Part shown: positions 5,655 to 6,027 of the stretch, in pieces
How positions within the stretch are numbered: position 1 is the first letter of the stretch
Layout of the letters: each line of letters starts with the position of its first letter
DNA from: Alphaproteobacteria bacterium
GTDB lineage: Bacteria; Pseudomonadota; Alphaproteobacteria; Reyranellales; Reyranellaceae
Assembly: GCA_005884705.1 (NCBI GenBank)
Contig: VBAF01000511.1
Span: 1-6,027, forward strand
DNA: 6,027 nucleotides
Direction: 5' to 3'
Program-made: the position numbers and the translations under genes
The notes under the pieces: model-generated
Databases searched by the model: none
What the model saw: only the letters and a program-made list of their open reading frames with translations
What the model was told of the DNA's origin: nothing

Positions 5655-5687
5655 TAAGTTAGACACTTCAAGTTAGACAGTTAGACA
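5655..5687. repeat. Three direct copies of GTTAGACA
   Basis: GTTAGACA occurs at 5658-5665, 5672-5679 and 5680-5687, with the first two extended to AAGTTAGACA. They lie in the 96-base AT-richer gap between tRNA-Phe and the integrase. An inverted pair CTTAG (5641-5645) / CTAAG (5654-5658) overlaps the first copy. The position suits integrase arm-type or excisionase binding sites, but no function can be shown from the sequence. Confidence 0.6.
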
Positions 5688-5706
5688 AAATCGGTTCGCT
5701 ACCGGT
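5687..5706 (-). terminator. Weak possible terminator after the integrase
   Basis: On the minus strand, immediately after the integrase TGA, CGGT and ACCG (5704-5701 and 5695-5692) can form a 4-bp stem with a 5-base loop, followed by ATTTT. The stem is short, so this is only suggestive. Confidence 0.28.
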
Positions 5707-6027
5707 TCACTCGCCGTTCTTGGCTTTATTCACAGTTCTGGTCAGGTGCTCATCAAGCGCATTGAAGGCACGATCTGATGCTGCGCGCCGATTGCCGCCG
5801 CGTTCGTAGACCATGCTTGCCGCGTCGCTCGAGTGGCCAAGCGCAGCCTTGCGGGCTTCTCGGTCGAGGCCGAGTTCATAGAGAGCAGTGCCCAGCGAGT
5901 GCCTCAGGCCATGGAAGCACAGGCCTGGCTTGACCGAGCCTTCAGCCGCCAAGCTTTTCACCAACTTCCAGAGATTCGTCTGAAGACCGTCGCGCGTGCA
6001 GGGCTCACCCTGGTTTGTGAGGACGAT
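5707..6027 (-). CDS. Tyrosine recombinase / phage-type integrase, C-terminal part (partial)
   Basis: The reading frame is open from the window edge to TGA 5709-5707 (106 residues visible), so the true start lies beyond the window. The C-terminal catalytic domain of a tyrosine integrase is clear: 'FHGLRHSLGTAL' carries the H-x-x-R motif (His39, Arg42 of the fragment), 'AALGHSSD' the next conserved His (His65), and 'MVYERG' the tyrosine nucleophile (Tyr74). The first conserved Arg of the catalytic set is upstream. A short charged tail ends 'NKAKNGE'. The enzyme cuts and rejoins DNA at attachment sites. Its gene ends 97 bases from tRNA-Phe and points toward it, the standard arrangement for an island or prophage integrated at a tRNA 3' end. 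Base composition is less GC-rich than the core genes, consistent with transfer. Confidence 0.88.
   Translation of the reverse strand: MVLTNQGEPCTRDGLQTNLWKLVKSLAAEGSVKPGLCFHGLRHSLGTALYELGLDREARKAALGHSSDAASMVYERGGNRRAASDRAFNALDEHLTRTVNKAKNGE

Noticed and set aside
5655..5687. Start of a CRISPR array
   Set aside because: The repeats are 8 bases long, with spacings of 14 and 8 bases, and one pair has no spacer. There are no cas genes in the window.
5688..5706. Partial second copy of the tRNA T-arm as an att repeat
   Set aside because: 'TCGGTTCG' resembles the T-arm only over a few bases and the match breaks down at once, so it is treated as chance.

Overview
The window is GC-rich and carries a core block typical of Alphaproteobacteria: hisD, a UPF0262 gene, a low-molecular-weight phosphatase, infA, maf, an RNase E/G-type gene, yacG and tRNA-Phe. 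The order of these genes, the GC-rich codon use, an EcfG-type promoter and the small secreted-protein family suggest a Rhodospirillales/Reyranella-like or rhizobial-type alphaproteobacterium. The genus assignment is a guess.

Layout. Bases 1-1033 (+) hold the 3' end of hisD, a UPF0262 gene and a low-molecular-weight phosphatase-like gene, all tightly packed. Bases 993-2662 (-) hold an apparent three-gene unit that interrupts the usual phosphatase-infA adjacency. It is read as a 237-aa secreted protein, then a 176-aa secreted paralogue of it, then a small DUF805 membrane protein whose 3' end overlaps the phosphatase gene. From 2776 (+) infA (intact), maf, rng/rne and yacG follow.

The most striking feature is that the three genes downstream of infA all look broken, each by a different lesion. 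maf has an in-frame amber codon at 3178. The RNase gene has a small deletion plus frameshift near 3870. yacG has lost its first zinc-binding CPxC motif through what looks like two one-base insertions near 5323-5331. infA, the hisD tail, tRNA-Phe and the accessory genes look intact. This may be real decay of a dispensable operon tail, or poor sequence quality; the window alone cannot decide.

Between the broken RNase gene and yacG sits an intact 134-aa gene of the 'MCDYSL' family (function unknown). It has its own strong ribosome binding site, a perfect GGAAC-N17-CGTT match to the alphaproteobacterial general-stress sigma factor (EcfG/SigT) promoter, and a 15-bp hairpin just after its stop codon. 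It therefore looks like a self-contained stress-response cassette placed inside a housekeeping operon.

At the right end, tRNA-Phe(GAA) has its own recognisable promoter. It is followed by a short, less GC-rich stretch with three GTTAGACA repeats, and then by the 3' part of a tyrosine integrase pointing toward the tRNA. This is the usual boundary of a genomic island integrated at a tRNA gene; most of the island lies beyond the window.
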